This document shows positions 42,998-51,431 of a stretch of 64,000 nucleotides of DNA, in pieces; positions within the stretch are counted from its first letter, which is position 1, and every line of letters begins with the position of its first letter. The notes beneath the pieces were generated by a model. It was not told the DNA's origin. It ran no database searches and saw only the letters and a list, made by a program, of their open reading frames with translations. The DNA is from Moorella sp. Hama-1 (GTDB lineage: Bacteria; Bacillota; DSM-521; Neomoorellales; Neomoorellaceae), in the NCBI RefSeq assembly GCF_023734095.1, contig NZ_AP024620.1, positions 2,724,501 through 2,788,500 on the forward strand. The letters are read 5' to 3'. The translations under genes and the position numbers were made by a program.

Positions 42998-44407
42998 TTG
43001 CTGCCCATCGTCACTGAAATCAAGGCCCCTGCCGATCCGGAAGCCCTTTATCTCACTCTGACCAGCGGCCGAGCAAACAGCTTTTTGCTGGAGAGCGCCC
43101 TCTTGCACTCCCGTTTGGGCCGCTACTCCTTCCTGGGCGGCGACCCTTTCCTGGTCCTTAAAACCAGGGGCCATCAGGCCCTCCTCTACCGGCCCGGCGG
43201 CGTAACTAAAACGATTACCGGCAACCCCTGGGATATTATCCGCTCCCTCCTGGCCCGTTACCGCTTACCGCGGCAGGAGCAACCCATCCCTTTTACCGGG
43301 GGTGCCGTCGGTTGCCTGGCCTATGACCTGGGCCGTTATATAGAAAAGATACCGGCATGGGCCGCCGACGACCTGCCCTTCCCGGAGGGCTACCTGGCTT
43401 TCTATGATACCATCGTAGCCATTGACCACCAGGAAGAAAAGGTCTATCTGGTCGCCAACGGTTTCCCGGACACCGGCCCGGCGGCAGAAAAAAAGGCCCT
43501 GGCCAGGATCAAAGAACTTGCCCCGCGCCTGGAAGGGACCAGGTCCCCGGAACCCCCGGCCGGCCTTGACGGCGAAAAGCCGCCCGTTACCTCCCTGTTT
43601 ACCCGGGAAGCTTACTGCCGGGCCGCCGCCAGGGCCAGGGAGTATATCGCCGCCGGGGATATTTTTGAAGTTAACTTGTCCCAGCGCCTGCAGGCGCCCC
43701 TGGCTATGGAGCCCTGGGAGCTATACCGCCGCCTGCGGCGGGTCAACCCGGCGCCCTTCGCCGCCTACCTCCCTTTAAAAGAAGGGGCCATAGCCAGCGC
43801 ATCGCCGGAAAGGTTCTTGCAGGTAAGCCAGGGGAAGGTAGAAACCCGGCCCATCAAGGGCACCCGACGCCGGGGAAACAGCCCGGAAGAAGATCAAGCT
43901 CTGCGGCAGGAGTTATGGCAAAGCGCTAAGGACCGGGCCGAGCTGGTAATGATCATCGACCTGGAGAGGAACGACCTGGGCCGGGTCTGCCAGGCTGGAT
44001 CGGTGCAGGTACCGGAGCTTTTCGTCCTGGAGGAGTACGCCACCGTTTTCCACCTGGTAAGCACCGTCACCGGCGTCCTGGAACCGGGAAGGGATATGGT
44101 GGACCTCTGGCGGGCCACCTTCCCTGGCGGTTCCATCACCGGGGCACCAAAGGTACGTTCCATGGAAATCATCGAAGAACTGGAGCCCGTACGACGCAGC
44201 GTTTACACCGGCGCTATCGGCTACCTGGGGTTTGACGGGGAAGCCGACTGGAATATTGTCATCCGGACCTTCCTTCTCGCCGGCGGACAGGCCTATTTCC
44301 AGGTCGGCGGCGCCGTGACGGCCGACTCCCAACCCCTCCTTGAATACCAGGAGACTCTAGACAAAGCCCGCGGCTTGATCGCGGCTTTACATGGAGGAAA
44401 AGTATAA
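42998..44407 (+). CDS. pabB: Aminodeoxychorismate synthase component I
   Basis: 469 residues of the chorismate-binding family. The key PIKGT motif in TRPIKGTRRRGN marks it as PabB (anthranilate synthase TrpE has PIAGT). Other marks are SASPERFL, ELVMIIDLERNDLGRVC, and FPGGSITGAPKVRSMEII. It converts chorismate to aminodeoxychorismate for folate. No glutamine amidotransferase subunit is encoded beside it, so it probably borrows TrpG/PabA from elsewhere. TTG 42998 has GGAGG 9 nt upstream. Confidence 0.94.
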   Translation: MLPIVTEIKAPADPEALYLTLTSGRANSFLLESALLHSRLGRYSFLGGDPFLVLKTRGHQALLYRPGGVTKTITGNPWDIIRSLLARYRLPRQEQPIPFTGGAVGCLAYDLGRYIEKIPAWAADDLPFPEGYLAFYDTIVAIDHQEEKVYLVANGFPDTGPAAEKKALARIKELAPRLEGTRSPEPPAGLDGEKPPVTSLFTREAYCRAAARAREYIAAGDIFEVNLSQRLQAPLAMEPWELYRRLRRVNPAPFAAYLPLKEGAIASASPERFLQVSQGKVETRPIKGTRRRGNSPEEDQALRQELWQSAKDRAELVMIIDLERNDLGRVCQAGSVQVPELFVLEEYATVFHLVSTVTGVLEPGRDMVDLWRATFPGGSITGAPKVRSMEIIEELEPVRRSVYTGAIGYLGFDGEADWNIVIRTFLLAGGQAYFQVGGAVTADSQPLLEYQETLDKARGLIAALHGGKV

Positions 44408-44408
44408 A

Positions 44409-45263
44409 ATGACAGGATCGGTTGTCTATTTAAATGGCTCCCTGCACCCCACCGCCGTAGCCGGTATCGACCCGGCCGCTCCCGGTTTTCTGTATGGGGC
44501 CGGACTCTTTGAGACCATTCGCATAGAAAATAGCCGGCTCCTGTTTCTCAATGAACACCTGGAACGCCTTACCAGCAGTGCTGGGCGCCTAGGCTGGCCG
44601 GCACCGGAAAAAGAGACCATCCCTGCCGCCCTCCTGGCGGCCATCGCCGCCAAGGGGGTAACCACCGGCCGCGCCCGCCTTAATTTTTTTCAGGGCCGGG
44701 AAGGCTTTAACCTGCTCCTGGCGGTAGATGACGGCCTGCCCTATACCTCCCAAGACTACCGCCGAGGCTGCCAGGCGGCCATTGTGAGCATACCCCGCAA
44801 CCAGCGTTCCCCCCTGGCCGGCCTGAAAACCATGAACTACCTGGAAAACCTCCTGGCCCTGGCTGAGGCCCGGGCAAAGGGCGCCCAGGAGGCTCTTCTG
44901 TTGAACCTGGATGGTTACCTGGCCGAGGGTAGCCGCAGCAATCTTTTTATCGTTTGTGACGACATCCTCTATACCCCCGATCTGGCCAGCGGCCCCCTGC
45001 CCGGCCTGGCCCGCGCCCGGGTCCTAAAAATAGCTGCCGGCCTGGGCCTGACGGTTAAAGAAGAACCTTTACCGCCAGGGGCGCTCGCTACAGCAAAGGA
45101 AGCCTTCCTGACCAACAGCCTGATGGAGATCCTCCCCCTGACGCTAGTAGACGGTCGGCCCGTTGGTAATGGCCGCCCCGGACCGGTGACGGCCCTGCTC
45201 CAGGCCCGTTACCAGGAGGAAAAGGCTGCTGCCCGGGGTAAAAAAACTCCTACCACACCATAG
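44409..45263 (+). CDS. pabC: Aminodeoxychorismate lyase (class IV aminotransferase)
   Basis: 284 residues of the class IV PLP fold. Marks are the LYGAGLFETIRI start, Lys in AGLKTMNYLENLLAL, and the GYLAEGSRSNLFIV loop. It releases pyruvate to give p-aminobenzoate. ATG 44409 follows pabB after 1 nt and has GGAGGA upstream, so the pair is translationally linked; an upstream in-frame ATG (44391) lies within pabB and its ribosome binding region. A branched-chain or D-amino-acid aminotransferase is less likely given the neighbour. Confidence 0.9.
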   Translation: MTGSVVYLNGSLHPTAVAGIDPAAPGFLYGAGLFETIRIENSRLLFLNEHLERLTSSAGRLGWPAPEKETIPAALLAAIAAKGVTTGRARLNFFQGREGFNLLLAVDDGLPYTSQDYRRGCQAAIVSIPRNQRSPLAGLKTMNYLENLLALAEARAKGAQEALLLNLDGYLAEGSRSNLFIVCDDILYTPDLASGPLPGLARARVLKIAAGLGLTVKEEPLPPGALATAKEAFLTNSLMEILPLTLVDGRPVGNGRPGPVTALLQARYQEEKAAARGKKTPTTP

Positions 45264-45356
45264 TGACGGTGCAGAGGGAAGGCGACGTCCTGGCGGCCCA
45301 ATGTACCTGTATTACCCTTCCGCCATGTTGCCCAAGCTTAAAGAGTAGCCTCCTTT

Positions 45357-45386
45357 GCCGGTGGTCTAAAAACTACCGGCTTTTTT
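45357..45386 (+). terminator. Terminator of pabBC
   Basis: GCCGGT (45357-45362) pairs with ACCGGC (45375-45380) and is followed by six Ts. Confidence 0.8.
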
Positions 45387-45390
45387 AATA

Positions 45391-45414
45391 AAACCGCCCC
45401 TACTGGGGCGGTTT
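45391..45414 (-). terminator. Terminator overlapping the stop of the next gene
   Basis: AAACCGCCCC-TACT-GGGGCGGTTT; on the minus strand it is followed by a T-rich run, and its loop contains the minus-strand TAG stop. Confidence 0.75.
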
Positions 45415-46089
45415 GATGTTGATGCGCTTATTAAAGTCGTAAAAGTCGACGATCATGGTCAGTTTATCCTGGGGGTGTTCTCGGTGGCTGGCTTCCAGGG
45501 AGACCCGGCGGATGTAGGTGCTGCCCCGTTCCACCAGGAACTGGTAGTTGAAGTCCTGCCAGTAGCTGTTGAGAAACTGGTTGTTGACCCGGGGCTTGCA
45601 GGTCAGGAGGTAGGGCCGGCCTGGGATCTTCTTCTGGCGGCCCAGGTACTGCAGGTCGTTGACCTGCATGATCTTTAAGATAGACATGGGATTAATTTCA
45701 GCCATAAACTTTTCCTGCTCCAGGGGGCTGTTGCCCGGAGTTACCATCCAGCGTTTGGAGGATGGGTCGCGGAAATAGGTCGTTTCCTTGACTTGATAGA
45801 TCTCCACGGGCTGGCCGGTCATCTGTCCCTTTAGATACAGGCTGCCGTCGCCGGCCCTTTCCCCGTCCAAATTGCTCAAGGCGACTTTATTACCACCCGT
45901 CATGAGGCTGGCCTCCACATGAAAGCGGTAACTGCCGGCCTGGTTGGTGGTATCCAGGGCCTGCACAATCAGCTTTTGGGGGTCGACCTTGACCTCTCGC
46001 AGGTAATAGTTATAGGCCCAAATGCTGCCCAAAGCTACGATTAATACTACCGGAAGGATGATTTGCCAGCGTAAGAACTTTTGAATCAA
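45400..46089 (-). CDS. Membrane-anchored protein of unknown function
   Basis: About 229 residues. One N-terminal membrane helix (FLRWQIILPVVLIVALGSIWAYNYY) is followed by an extracellular beta-rich domain. Segments such as SYRFHVEASLMTGG, LYLKGQMTGQPVEIYQ and YFRDPSSKRWMV resemble LppX/LprAFG-like or DUF6612-type lipoprotein folds, where a hydrophobic cavity binds lipids. I cannot assign a family with certainty. The start is uncertain; TTG 46089 follows a GGGGGG run. Confidence 0.65.
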   Translation of the reverse strand: MIQKFLRWQIILPVVLIVALGSIWAYNYYLREVKVDPQKLIVQALDTTNQAGSYRFHVEASLMTGGNKVALSNLDGERAGDGSLYLKGQMTGQPVEIYQVKETTYFRDPSSKRWMVTPGNSPLEQEKFMAEINPMSILKIMQVNDLQYLGRQKKIPGRPYLLTCKPRVNNQFLNSYWQDFNYQFLVERGSTYIRRVSLEASHREHPQDKLTMIVDFYDFNKRINIKPPQ

Positions 46090-46209
46090 TAACTCCCCCC
46101 CTCTCCTGCCATGGTTTCCTCTAGACACGCGTTCTATTTAATGGTATGGCAGGCGGCCGGGGTTATACCAGGATATTTCTGGTAGGCCGCCGGTTCGACT
46201 ACAGGGCAT

Positions 46210-46233
46210 AAAAAAACCTGACTGAAAGTCAGG
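46210..46233 (-). terminator. Terminator downstream of the UroD-family gene
   Basis: CCTGACT-GAA-AGTCAGG; on the minus strand it is followed by seven Ts. It ends the 46.4-54.8-kb cluster, about 140 bp after the last stop codon. Confidence 0.75.
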
Positions 46234-46373
46234 CTCGTAATTGCTAGGTAACGACCATATCGCCCACCAGCGATCCAATCTAAGCCAAAGGCCATATCGC
46301 AGGGAACTTAACGAGCCAGACGATGCCAGCTCGTGATCGTGATATAGTTATTTCCGGAATAGATATATCTAGC

Positions 46374-47390
46374 TTACCGGTAGATCCCATATTTATCTAC
46401 GGCCCGGTACAGGGCCAGGACATTTTCCGGGGGCAGGGAGGCGTTCAAAATACCGCAGGCTGTCGAGAAGATATAGCCCCCGCCGGGGGCCGCAACGTCC
46501 AGCAGGCTGCGGGTGGCGGCAGTTATAGTATCCGGGTTGCCGGTAACCAGGAGATCCAGATCGAAGTTGCCCATCAGGCACCACCTCTCCCCGTATTCCC
46601 TTTTAACGGCCCCTATATCCATGCCGGCGGCCGGCTCCAGGCCCTGGAGGCCGTCCAGGGGCAAACCGGCCAGGTCGGGCAGAACGGCCTGGAGATTGCC
46701 ATCGGAGTGGTACAGGACCGGCAGGCCCATTTCTTTGATCCCCTCTACCTGACACCGCAAAAGGGGTAAAAAGAGCTCCCGCCAGAGGTCCGGCCGGATG
46801 TAGGTCCCCCGGCCGTAGGCAATATCGTCGCCGATGATAATACCGTGGGCCCCCGCCTGCCGGCAGAGGCGCGCCAGTTTTATATTGAAGTCGACGACGG
46901 CCGCCGCCAGTTTCCCGATGGCTTCCTCCCCGGCCGCCGCGGCCAGGAGAAATTCGGTAAAGTCCAGGAGTCGCCCCGTCCCCTGGAAGGGGCCGTCGAT
47001 AAAGGCCAGGACAAAGAAGTCCGTTTCCTCCCGCCAGCGACGGATAGCCTGCAGGTTGAAGGAGACGGGGTCCGGCAGGGTATAATCTGCGGCGACCCGG
47101 ATGGCCGGGATGGCTGGCGCCAGGGGCACCTTCAAGTTCCCCCGGTTAGCATAACGGCAACCCCAGGCATCCCGGTAGCTGCCGGACCCCGCTTCCGCCA
47201 CCGGCGCCGCCGGGGTAATAGCCAGGAGGTCCATCCCCAGGAGTTCCCGGGCCGCCACCTCAGACTGGAAGTCAGGGGCCCGGCCCAGCAGAACGGCCAC
47301 CAGGCCTGGTTCCAGTTCGAACTCCCCCCGGGGTACCCGGTCGGGCCTACCGCCGGCCAGGGCCACCTGCACCCTTTCGATATGAGTCAC
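46374..47390 (-). CDS. UroD-superfamily methyltransferase, candidate methyltransferase I
   Basis: About 338 residues of the uroporphyrinogen-decarboxylase/MtaA superfamily. Marks: HIERVQVALAGGRPDRVPRG at the start, IIIGDDIAYGRGTYIRPDLWR in the middle, LYHSDGNLQAVLPDLA and FSTACGILNASLPPENVLAL late. MtaA-type enzymes bind zinc by HxC and a later Cys; here the first motif reads HSD, so a different ligand set is used. Placed last in a corrinoid cluster, it may load methyl groups from an O-methyl substrate. GTG 47390 matches the family start better than ATG 47408. Confidence 0.78.
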   Translation of the reverse strand: MTHIERVQVALAGGRPDRVPRGEFELEPGLVAVLLGRAPDFQSEVAARELLGMDLLAITPAAPVAEAGSGSYRDAWGCRYANRGNLKVPLAPAIPAIRVAADYTLPDPVSFNLQAIRRWREETDFFVLAFIDGPFQGTGRLLDFTEFLLAAAAGEEAIGKLAAAVVDFNIKLARLCRQAGAHGIIIGDDIAYGRGTYIRPDLWRELFLPLLRCQVEGIKEMGLPVLYHSDGNLQAVLPDLAGLPLDGLQGLEPAAGMDIGAVKREYGERWCLMGNFDLDLLVTGNPDTITAATRSLLDVAAPGGGYIFSTACGILNASLPPENVLALYRAVDKYGIYR

Positions 47391-47470
47391 GTTCCTTTTT
47401 TCCTCCATTCAACTGTAAGACCATGTTCATTATTGACTACTGATGAAGATAGAATGTAGGCTCTATTAGA

Positions 47471-47575
47471 GGGCTGCTGGGTACAGACGAAAGGTGACTC
47501 GGTTCGAGACGTTAGCAAACTCAGCGAAGCCGAAAGTTTCGCGGCGGTGAACGTGGGAAACGAAAGGCAGCCAGG
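47471..47575 (+). ncRNA. Structured RNA-like element, degraded short copy
   Basis: Shares with the 33.7-kb copy the opening GGGCTGCTGGGTACAG, GGTGACTCGGTTCGAGACG and GTTAGCAAACTCAGCGAAGC, and GGCGGTGAACG. The 3' half is missing; GCAGCC at 47567-47572 can pair with the opening GGCTGC. It lies between the UroD and activator genes. Confidence 0.5.
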
Positions 47576-47627
47576 TTTTAATCTGAAACCGGCGCAGCCA
47601 GTTTCAACAGGCCTCTCACCTCTCCGT

Positions 47628-49463
47628 TCATGGTAGCAAAAGCGAATTTACGTATACTTCCTGGAAGGAAGGCCGGGTCATCAGCTCAATATAGCCCACC
47701 TGCCGGGCAATATGCTCGCACCGGCGGCGTTCCGTCATAGAGATGAGGGCCAGGCGCGCCCCGGTGCCGGCGGCATTGCCCAGCTGGTGGAAGGCCGTCA
47801 GGGGCAGGTTGGGGAACATGCCGATGGTAACGGCGCTCTCCAGTTTCAGGTGGGTACCAAAGGCCCCGGCGACCACGACCTCTTTCAGGTCCGCCAGGTT
47901 CAGCCCGGCCGCCTCTAGGAGCAGCAGGGTACCGCTGGCAATGGCGGCCTTGGCCAGCTGGATCTCGCTGACGTCCTTCTGGGTGACCACCAGGTCGCTG
48001 TCTATACCGGCCTCTTCCGCCGGCACCAGGAGGAACTCCGGCGGACCCCCTTCAGCCGGCCGCCTTACCCGGGGGTGTTTTAGATCCATCCGGCCGCTTT
48101 TGTTGATGATACCGGTGCGGTACAGCTCGGCCACGGCGTCCAGGATGCCGGAACCGCAGATGCCTAAAGGCGGCGCCCCACCGATGCTCTCCCAGAAGAC
48201 CTCCCGGCCGTCGTCACTCAGGCGAACGGCGGATATGGCGCCGGTGATAGCCCGCATACCCTGGGCGATATGGGCGCCTTCGAAGGCCGGCCCCGAGGCG
48301 CAGGAACAGGAGAGCATCTTGCCGCCGTAGCTCAGGACAATCTCCGTATTGGTGCCGATATCCAGGCCCAGGGTGACCTTGCGGGCCTCATCGAGGCGGC
48401 TGCCCAGGATCATGGCCACATGGTCGCCACCGACAAAACCGGCGATTACCGGCTGCAGGTAAACATAGGCCCCCGGGCTAAAATTCAAGCCCAGGCTCCG
48501 GGCCTTTACCTCCACCGGCGTAGTCAAAGCCGGCACGTAGGGCGCCCGGGCCAGCTGGGCCACCGGCAGGTGCAGTAACAGGTGGTGCATGGCCGTATTG
48601 CCGACAATTACGGCTTCCTCAATATCCGTCGGGGCCACACCGGCCTTTGCCGCCAGGGTGGCGGCCAGGCGGTTCAAACCTTCAATCTCGACTTCCTGGA
48701 TACGCCGGTACTCCTCTTCGCCCTCCAGGGCATAGCCCAGGCGGGCCATGACGTCTTCCCCGTAAGCTATCTGGGGGTTCATAATACCATCGGCCGCCAG
48801 GGTCGCACCTGTCTCCAGGTTGATGAGAAAACCGGCTACCTTGGTAGTGCCCAGGTCGACGGCCAGGCCCACCGGTGGTGCCGGCCGGCCGGCATAAACA
48901 TTGATCACCTCGGACCCGCGTACCGTGACCACACCCTGGCCCCCCGCCGCCAGGGGTTCCCCCTCCCGGGCCAGGCCAAAGTCCACCACAGCCCGGTGCA
49001 GGCCATAGGTGCTCTCCAACTCCCCGGCCACCTGTTGCCAGATAGGGTGGGGATTTTCAATAGTAGTCTTATTCAAAGATATGTTATATCTTTTTACCGG
49101 GGGCTCGGGGACAACCTCCACCTCCAGCCCCTCGACCTGAAGTTTCTGAACTCCGAGCATGGATTCCGGTGGGATTTCCACCTTCAAGGGAGCGGTGACT
49201 ACAGCCTGGCAGGCCAGGCGATAACCCTGTTCCAGCTGAGCCGGGGTAAGGAAACGCCGCTCTGCCGGCGTTATCTCTCCGGCCTGCCCGGAGGCTACCC
49301 GGACCCGGCAGCGGCCGCAGAGGCCGCGGCCACCGCAGGGAGCAGTCAGACCGCCGGACCCCAGGGACAATCCCAGTTGCTGGGCGGCAGCCAGAATCGT
49401 CTGGCCGGTCGCCACCTCAGCCCGCCGGCCCACCGGCTGGAAATCAACTAACACTTCTGCCAT
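47628..49463 (-). CDS. Corrinoid protein reductive activator (RACo/RamA type, ASKHA domain)
   Basis: 611 residues. An N-terminal plant-type [2Fe-2S] domain binds iron through Cys43, Cys49, Cys52 and Cys85 (APCGGRGLCGRCRVRV, then YRLACQA). A linker and a large ASKHA ATPase-like domain follow: VDLGTTKVAGFL, VIVGNTAMHHLLL, GLDIGTNTEIVL, CASGPAFEGAHI and VVAGAFGTHL. Such proteins spend ATP to reduce the inactive Co(II) corrinoid to Co(I). ATG 49463 has GGGGGTG upstream and overlaps the regulator gene by 20 bp. Confidence 0.93.
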   Translation of the reverse strand: MAEVLVDFQPVGRRAEVATGQTILAAAQQLGLSLGSGGLTAPCGGRGLCGRCRVRVASGQAGEITPAERRFLTPAQLEQGYRLACQAVVTAPLKVEIPPESMLGVQKLQVEGLEVEVVPEPPVKRYNISLNKTTIENPHPIWQQVAGELESTYGLHRAVVDFGLAREGEPLAAGGQGVVTVRGSEVINVYAGRPAPPVGLAVDLGTTKVAGFLINLETGATLAADGIMNPQIAYGEDVMARLGYALEGEEEYRRIQEVEIEGLNRLAATLAAKAGVAPTDIEEAVIVGNTAMHHLLLHLPVAQLARAPYVPALTTPVEVKARSLGLNFSPGAYVYLQPVIAGFVGGDHVAMILGSRLDEARKVTLGLDIGTNTEIVLSYGGKMLSCSCASGPAFEGAHIAQGMRAITGAISAVRLSDDGREVFWESIGGAPPLGICGSGILDAVAELYRTGIINKSGRMDLKHPRVRRPAEGGPPEFLLVPAEEAGIDSDLVVTQKDVSEIQLAKAAIASGTLLLLEAAGLNLADLKEVVVAGAFGTHLKLESAVTIGMFPNLPLTAFHQLGNAAGTGARLALISMTERRRCEHIARQVGYIELMTRPSFQEVYVNSLLLP

Positions 49464-51099
49464 AGTTGGCACCCCCAATTTTACGGAAGACACTTGGTGT
49501 GTAACCTTCCTGCTTTTTAAAGACCTGGCCAAAGTAGCGGGCGTCGTGGTAACCCACCCGGGCGGCGATCTCCGCTACCGGCAAATTGGTGTTTAATAAC
49601 AACTCTTTAGCCGCCTTGAGGCGTACCCTGGTGAGATAATCAATGAAGGTTAACCCCTTGAACTGCTTAAAAAGGCGGCTAAAATAACAAGGGCTCAAGT
49701 AGACCTGCTGGGCTACCTCCTCCAGGGGCAGATCCTGGCTGAAATTGGCCTCAATGTACTTACCGGCCCGGTCAATGAGGGAGGAGTTACGCTGCTCCCT
49801 GGTTTCCGCCACCTGGCCCACCAGGGCCATCAGGCGTTCCAGGATGCGTTCCCGCATATCGGCCAGGTTATCCAGGGTGAGAAACTCGTCACTGCTGGCC
49901 AGGGCAAGATTAGAAACAGCGTCGGCGTCGGCACCACCCTCCAGGGCGGCCCGGGCCGTCAGGGCGTTCAGTTCCAGGAGTTTCATCTTCAATATCGCCG
50001 GCCGCTTTTCCTGCTCCAGGAAGAGCTGCATCAAAATATTATTGACCCGCTCGTAGGCAGCCTGGCTGTCGCCCATCCGGATAGCCTGGGTCAACTCCTG
50101 CTCTTCCGGACCCTGAAGTAACTGCTCAACATTGGACCGGGCGATAACGTCATCAGCATGGATAACCTGGTCACCGCCATAGAGCAACCGGAATTCCGCC
50201 GCTGCCGCCGCCTCAGCGTAAGATCTGGCCAATTCGGTGACCTTCTCCACGGGCCGGCCAATACCTACCGTTACCGTGACCCTGGTATCCCGGCGAACCT
50301 GGCGGCAGATACTATCCCCCAGTTCGATAACGGCCCGGCGGCTGGCTTCACCGCCGGGCAGGTGGTCCAGAGGTAGAAGAATGACGAATTCATCCCTGGT
50401 AACGGGGGCGAGCAAAGCACCCGGCCAGGATGTCGTCGCCCCTTCCAGAACCTCTTTAACCTGCTGCTTTAAAATCTGGCGTTCGACCTCCGTCCCCTCC
50501 CGGGCCAGGGTAACGAAGTTATCGATATCCATCAACAGGGCTATCCGGGGCAGGGCGGTGATTCCCAGAAAGCGCGCCCGGCTGACAGCTTCATCTTCTG
50601 AAATGTTACCGTTGATCAGGTCCATAATGAAGCCCAGGCGAATAAAGGGTTTAGTTTCCTCCAGGGCGGCCCGCAGCCGGGTCGTCTCCTGCAGGCGCCG
50701 GCGGGCGGCGGCAATGCCGGCGGCCAGCTCGTCGAGGAGGGGCAGCATCTCTTCCCCGGCTACTGGCTTTAATAAATACTTGGAGGCGCCCAGGGAGACT
50801 GCTTCCCGGGCATAATCAAATTCACCGTAGGCGGTGACAAAGATTAGCCTGGCCTCGGGGAGAAGAGCCCGGATCTCCTGCCCGGCGGCCAGCCCGTCCA
50901 TGACAGGCATTTTGATGTCCAGGAAGATGATATCCGGCTGGAGCCTGGAGGCCTGGTTTACCGCTTCGACCCCGTTACCTGCTTCGCCTACTACTTGATA
51001 GCCGGGGCGTTCCCGGGCCAGTAAAAAACGGATGGCCTGGCGCTCCAGGGGTTCATCGTCGACAAGCAGGATCTTGACATCCTTGACATCCGTAGCCAA
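49444..51099 (-). CDS. YesN-type response regulator (receiver, degenerate GGDEF-like, AraC HTH)
   Basis: 551 residues. The receiver (8-125) has the acidic pair D14/D15, phosphoacceptor D61 in IIFLDIKMPVMDG and Lys in YLLKPVAG. A long middle part (140-430) resembles the degenerate GGDEF-like domain common in YesN regulators (TRDEFVILLPLD). Two AraC helix-turn-helices finish it (LPLEEVAQQVYLSPCYFSRLF; AEIAARVGYHDARYFGQVFK). It is the natural partner of the kinase encoded just upstream. TTG start, with GGAGG 12 nt before it. Confidence 0.9.
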   Translation of the reverse strand: MATDVKDVKILLVDDEPLERQAIRFLLARERPGYQVVGEAGNGVEAVNQASRLQPDIIFLDIKMPVMDGLAAGQEIRALLPEARLIFVTAYGEFDYAREAVSLGASKYLLKPVAGEEMLPLLDELAAGIAAARRRLQETTRLRAALEETKPFIRLGFIMDLINGNISEDEAVSRARFLGITALPRIALLMDIDNFVTLAREGTEVERQILKQQVKEVLEGATTSWPGALLAPVTRDEFVILLPLDHLPGGEASRRAVIELGDSICRQVRRDTRVTVTVGIGRPVEKVTELARSYAEAAAAAEFRLLYGGDQVIHADDVIARSNVEQLLQGPEEQELTQAIRMGDSQAAYERVNNILMQLFLEQEKRPAILKMKLLELNALTARAALEGGADADAVSNLALASSDEFLTLDNLADMRERILERLMALVGQVAETREQRNSSLIDRAGKYIEANFSQDLPLEEVAQQVYLSPCYFSRLFKQFKGLTFIDYLTRVRLKAAKELLLNTNLPVAEIAARVGYHDARYFGQVFKKQEGYTPSVFRKIGGANYGRSVS

Positions 51100-51189
51100 A
51101 GCTGAGCTCTGCCTCCTTAAGCCAATAACGTGGAGCCCTCATGGGGGCGAACGCCCTCACCAGCAAACTATGAAAATACGGACTGAGCA

Positions 51190-51337
51190 GGGGCTGGAGG
51201 TTACAAGCGGAGGGCGACTTGGTCCGAGGCGCTAGATACTTGCGCGAAGCCGCGGGGAGGCGGCGGTGAACGGGATGGGGATCAGCGCCAAGTTTGCTAG
51301 CCGAGAACCACCGGAGCCCGGAGCTGTACCTCCAGCC
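51190..51337 (+). ncRNA. Structured RNA-like element, short copy
   Basis: 148 nt. The ends pair: GGCTGGAGGTTACA (from 51192) with TGTACCTCCAGCC (51325-51337), keeping the pairing of the 33.7-kb copy despite base changes. GCGAAGCCG, GGGAGGCGGCGGTGAACG and AAGTTTGCTAGCCGAGAACC are conserved. About 90 nt found in the long copy are absent. It lies between the kinase and regulator genes, on the opposite strand to them. Confidence 0.6.
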
Positions 51338-51431
51338 AACAAGAAGCTGGATTTTAGCTTAACCAACAGTAACCATTTTGGGTAGAACCCTATTTGCGAA
51401 GAAGCGGAGAGAACCCCTCCTGCTCCCCCCT

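Noticed and set aside
42998-44407. Anthranilate synthase component I (TrpE)
   Set aside because: The motif is PIKGT, not PIAGT, and the next gene is aminodeoxychorismate lyase, which points to PabB.
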